A stretch of 51,989 nt of DNA from UBA8516 sp035455245 (GTDB lineage: Archaea; Thermoproteota; Nitrososphaeria; Nitrososphaerales; Nitrosopumilaceae). A program made the translations under genes and the position numbers. The notes under the pieces were generated by a model. The model was not told where the DNA came from, did not search any database, and was given only the letters and a program-made list of their open reading frames with translations. Positions 49,600 to 51,989 of the stretch are shown piece by piece. The stretch is from NCBI GenBank assembly GCA_035455245.1, contig DATIFN010000038.1, positions 1-51,989 of the forward strand, in the 5' to 3' direction. Each line of letters opens with the position of its first letter. Position 1 is the first letter of the stretch.

Positions 49600-50700
49600 A
49601 TGATGAATGAACAAAATAATTCAGAATTACAGCAGATTGTTAGAAAGCATTACCTAAAAATTTTGGAAAGAGAGCCGAATCTGTCTGGCCTAAAATTCTA
49701 TGTTGATAAGATAAAACATGGTCAAATCAGGTCAGATCAGCTGGAAAAAATCTTCATGGGATCGGAAGAATACAAACAACTTTGTGAAAAAAAGAAAATA
49801 TTAGACAAATTTCAACAATTTGTAAAAAAACCAATTTTTGTGATTGGCGTTCCTCGTTCAGGAACCACATTAATATATTCTATTTTATCAAGACATCCAG
49901 ACCTTGCTTGGTTTTCACATGAAGATCTACCATATTGGATACCTTTGGATGAGCAACGACGACTAAAAAAATATTTTAATGATCTTGTTGCCCAAAATAA
50001 GAAATTTCAAAATGGCGAAGCATCACTCTTCGTTTTTGGTTCAGGTAGTACAGATTCCGGCAAAGGAACCTCGAAAATACCAATAGAAGGTGAAACCTTT
50101 TGGCATAAGTACTTTGGTGATTCTTATGTAGATGATATTCCATTGGATTCAAAAATTGAAGTAGTAAAAAATATCACCGAACATCTTGATAGAGAAAAAA
50201 ATCACAGATTCCTAAATAAGGCACCTCAAAATTCTAAGCGACTTTTTGCAATAAAAAAAATATTTCCGGATGCAAAATTTATCCAAATTATACGAGATCC
50301 TAGGGCAGTGATCTCCTCAATGATTGAAAGACACAGAAATGAAGGTCAGTTTAATCTAGGAATTCCAGTCAAGGATAAGGAAAAATATGAAAAGCTTAGT
50401 TTTGTGGAAAAATGGGCATGGCAGTACAAAGAAATCATGGAAGCAATTTATGAGTTTAGTAAATCATACGAAAATAATCTTTATGTTGTGATATATGAGG
50501 ATTTGATCTCTGATCCGAATAAAGAACTGAAAAAAATCCTTGAATTTTGTGAGCTGCCATTACCAAAAAAGAACATGGTTCCGCCAATTCTTGATACCAA
50601 GTCAAAGTGGAAGGAAAACCTTACAGACGAAGATCAGAAAAAGATACTTTATTTAGTTATGCCCATCCTTCAAAAGGTAAACTATGTCTTCAAAACTTAG
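49600..50700 (+). CDS. DUF4214-like domain plus sulfotransferase
   Basis: 366 residues. Residues ~9-62 form the DUF4214-like domain (VRKHYLKILEREPNLSGLKFY..KIKHG...YKQL). The rest is a PAPS-dependent sulfotransferase: 5'-phosphosulfate loop GVPRSGTT (83-90) and 3'-phosphate region IIRDPRAVISSMIERH. It should sulfate hydroxyls of the glycan in the cytosol before export. The next gene encodes APS kinase, which makes the donor. Confidence 0.88.
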   Translation: MMNEQNNSELQQIVRKHYLKILEREPNLSGLKFYVDKIKHGQIRSDQLEKIFMGSEEYKQLCEKKKILDKFQQFVKKPIFVIGVPRSGTTLIYSILSRHPDLAWFSHEDLPYWIPLDEQRRLKKYFNDLVAQNKKFQNGEASLFVFGSGSTDSGKGTSKIPIEGETFWHKYFGDSYVDDIPLDSKIEVVKNITEHLDREKNHRFLNKAPQNSKRLFAIKKIFPDAKFIQIIRDPRAVISSMIERHRNEGQFNLGIPVKDKEKYEKLSFVEKWAWQYKEIMEAIYEFSKSYENNLYVVIYEDLISDPNKELKKILEFCELPLPKKNMVPPILDTKSKWKENLTDEDQKKILYLVMPILQKVNYVFKT

Positions 50701-50770
50701 GTTATTTACAATTTTATGTTATACTATTTGTAACTCAATAGTAATTAGAGAGTAACATTTTACAAAATCT

Positions 50771-51295
50771 ATGCAAGTTTCTGTGATATGGCTAACCGGA
50801 ATCCCAGGATCAGGAAAAACCACGATTGCGTATCTACTTCAAGATTACTATAAAAAAAAGAATTTACCAGTAGATATCTTAGATGGAGACGAGCTTCGAA
50901 AGACATTAAGTTCTGACTTGGGCTTTTCTGAAAAAGATAGAAAAGAACACAACAGAAGAGTAATTTTTGTTGCTAAGTTATTAGCAAAAAATGGTGTCAC
51001 TACTATAATACCACTAATTTCGCCCTATCGAGAAACAAGAGAATTTGCAAGAAAAGAAATCCAAAACTTTGTCGAAGTATGGGTGAAGGCTTCCATTGAT
51101 GAATGCAAAAGACGAGATCCTAAAGGCCTTTACAAAAAAGCACTTGCAGGAGAAATTACAAACCTTACTGGCCTTCAAGCTCCATATGAGGAACCAGAAA
51201 ATCCTGAATTGATATTGGATACAGAAAAACATACTCCACAAGAATGTGTAGAAATGATCCTCTCAAAATTGCAAAGACTAGGGTATCTTACCTAA
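50771..51295 (+). CDS. cysC: Adenylylsulfate kinase
   Basis: Phosphorylates APS to PAPS, the donor for the sulfotransferase encoded upstream. It has 174 residues. P-loop GIPGSGKTT (10-18), DGDELRKTLS, FSEKDRKEHNRR, ISPYRETRE and the lid PKGLYKKA-AGEI are all present. The usual companion ATP sulfurylase is not in the window. Context points to glycan sulfation and not sulfate assimilation. Confidence 0.92.
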   Translation: MQVSVIWLTGIPGSGKTTIAYLLQDYYKKKNLPVDILDGDELRKTLSSDLGFSEKDRKEHNRRVIFVAKLLAKNGVTTIIPLISPYRETREFARKEIQNFVEVWVKASIDECKRRDPKGLYKKALAGEITNLTGLQAPYEEPENPELILDTEKHTPQECVEMILSKLQRLGYLT

Positions 51296-51335
51296 ACACT
51301 TTATTTACATAGCCTACATTTCTAATGAATCCAAA

Positions 51336-51989
51336 ATGAAACTAGTATGTATCCCAGCATACCATGAGGAAAAAACCATTGGTGATATAGTAAAAAAATC
51401 CTTACAATATGCTGACAAAGTCATAGTCTGTGACGATGGCTCTAACGACGACACTGCAAAAATGGCAAGGCAAAATGGAGCCCAAATCATATCACATGCA
51501 AAAAATCAGGGATATGGAGCTTCAATCATAACACTATTTGAAGCCGCAAGGAAAGAAAATGCTGACATTATGATTACAATTGATGGTGATGGCCAACACG
51601 ATCCTGATCAGATTCCACTCCTACTTGATACCATATCAGAACATAATGTTGATGTAGTGATCGGTTCAAGATTCTTAGACAATTCAAAGCATCCAGGATA
51701 TAGAAAACGTGGAATCAAAATAATAACATCTGCTTCAAACCTTGGAACCGACTTTAAAGTATCAGATGCGCAATCAGGGTTTAGGGCCTATTCAAAAAAT
51801 GCAATCAATTCAATCCATCCTACCGAAACAGGCATGTCGATATCAACTGAAATCTTACAAAAAATTAGTAACAAAGGACTAAGTCTAGCCGAAGTTCCAA
51901 TTTCAATATCCTATGAAGGTGACACATCATCGCAAAATCCAGTCCCACATGGAATCGTTGTTTTGATGAATACTTTACGATTCATTTCA
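51336..51989 (+). CDS. GT2-family glycosyltransferase (polyprenyl-phosphate type), 3'-partial
   Basis: Runs off the right edge after 218 codons. It starts MKLVCIPAYHEEKTIGDIVKK at the ATG 51336. The GT-A core shows VIVCDDGSNDDT and DGDGQHDPDQIP (DxD-like), then SGFRAYS. It is of the dolichol-phosphate mannose/glucose synthase or YkoT/WcaA group that loads sugars on a lipid carrier. It would be consistent with lipid-linked glycan assembly. The 3' end and any membrane helices lie outside the window. Confidence 0.85.
   Translation, partial: MKLVCIPAYHEEKTIGDIVKKSLQYADKVIVCDDGSNDDTAKMARQNGAQIISHAKNQGYGASIITLFEAARKENADIMITIDGDGQHDPDQIPLLLDTISEHNVDVVIGSRFLDNSKHPGYRKRGIKIITSASNLGTDFKVSDAQSGFRAYSKNAINSIHPTETGMSISTEILQKISNKGLSLAEVPISISYEGDTSSQNPVPHGIVVLMNTLRFIS

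Noticed and set aside
50771..51295. APS kinase as part of sulfate assimilation
   Set aside because: No ATP sulfurylase, APS or PAPS reductase nearby; the sulfotransferase next to it explains its presence better.

Overview
The window is AT-rich archaeal chromosome and most likely comes from a member of the Nitrososphaerota (Thaumarchaeota, ammonia-oxidiser type). The archaeal markers are an Orc1/Cdc6 replication initiator, a Csl4 exosome subunit, archaeal Dph2, TiaS, an MptE-type pterin kinase, an A1:U72 initiator tRNA with bulge-helix-bulge introns, TATA boxes close to start codons, and frequent TTG/GTG starts. The group assignment is inferred from gene content and style. No 16S or amo gene is present to prove it.

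Layout. (1) 1-3.5 kb is an accessory edge: a secreted protein entering from the left, an out-of-frame remnant of another secreted protein, a second secreted protein with the same Cys motif, and an intact tyrosine recombinase overlapping a 41-codon ribbon-helix-helix-like ORF. (2) 3.6-13.8 kb is housekeeping: mptE and folP (pterin), guaB, pheA, csl4, dph2, a RAM-only Lrp-like protein, tiaS, an initiator tRNA gene with two introns, a PQQ-type sugar dehydrogenase and a class II HMG-CoA reductase. (3) 13.9-21.3 kb is a compact histidine operon, hisG-D-C-[HAD phosphatase]-B-H-A-F-I. Several joints are ATGA overlaps. hisE is absent, and the HAD protein is the likely histidinol-phosphate phosphatase. 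(4) 22-24.5 kb holds threonine synthase next to a one-chain fusion of a ubiquitin-like sulfur-carrier domain with its E1 enzyme, preceded by a 19-bp palindrome. (5) 26.2-29.6 kb is a replication/toxin-antitoxin segment: an ORB-like site and cdc6, a RelBE-like pair, a 98-bp second copy of the cdc6 3' end, and a wHTH-nucleotidyltransferase plus HEPN pair under three 18-bp palindromes repeated every 20 bp. (6) 29.6-33.8 kb carries secreted proteins. Two of them, divergently transcribed, end in the same 63-residue module.

(7) From 33.9 kb to the right edge lies a surface-polysaccharide island. It contains a phosphoglucose/phosphomannose isomerase, GDP-mannose 4,6-dehydratase (apparently starting at ATT), a sugar-nucleotide SDR, a Wzm/Wzt-type ABC exporter, four GT4 glycosyltransferases and one GT2, two FkbM methyltransferases, two other methyltransferases, a sulfotransferase and an APS kinase that would make its donor PAPS. 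Four modifying enzymes carry the same ~55-residue DUF4214-like domain. One methyltransferase has a tandemly duplicated coiled coil. Together the genes suggest an ABC-exported, 6-deoxyhexose-containing, methylated and sulfated glycan made by a scaffolded set of enzymes. This is the best candidate for an undescribed system here.
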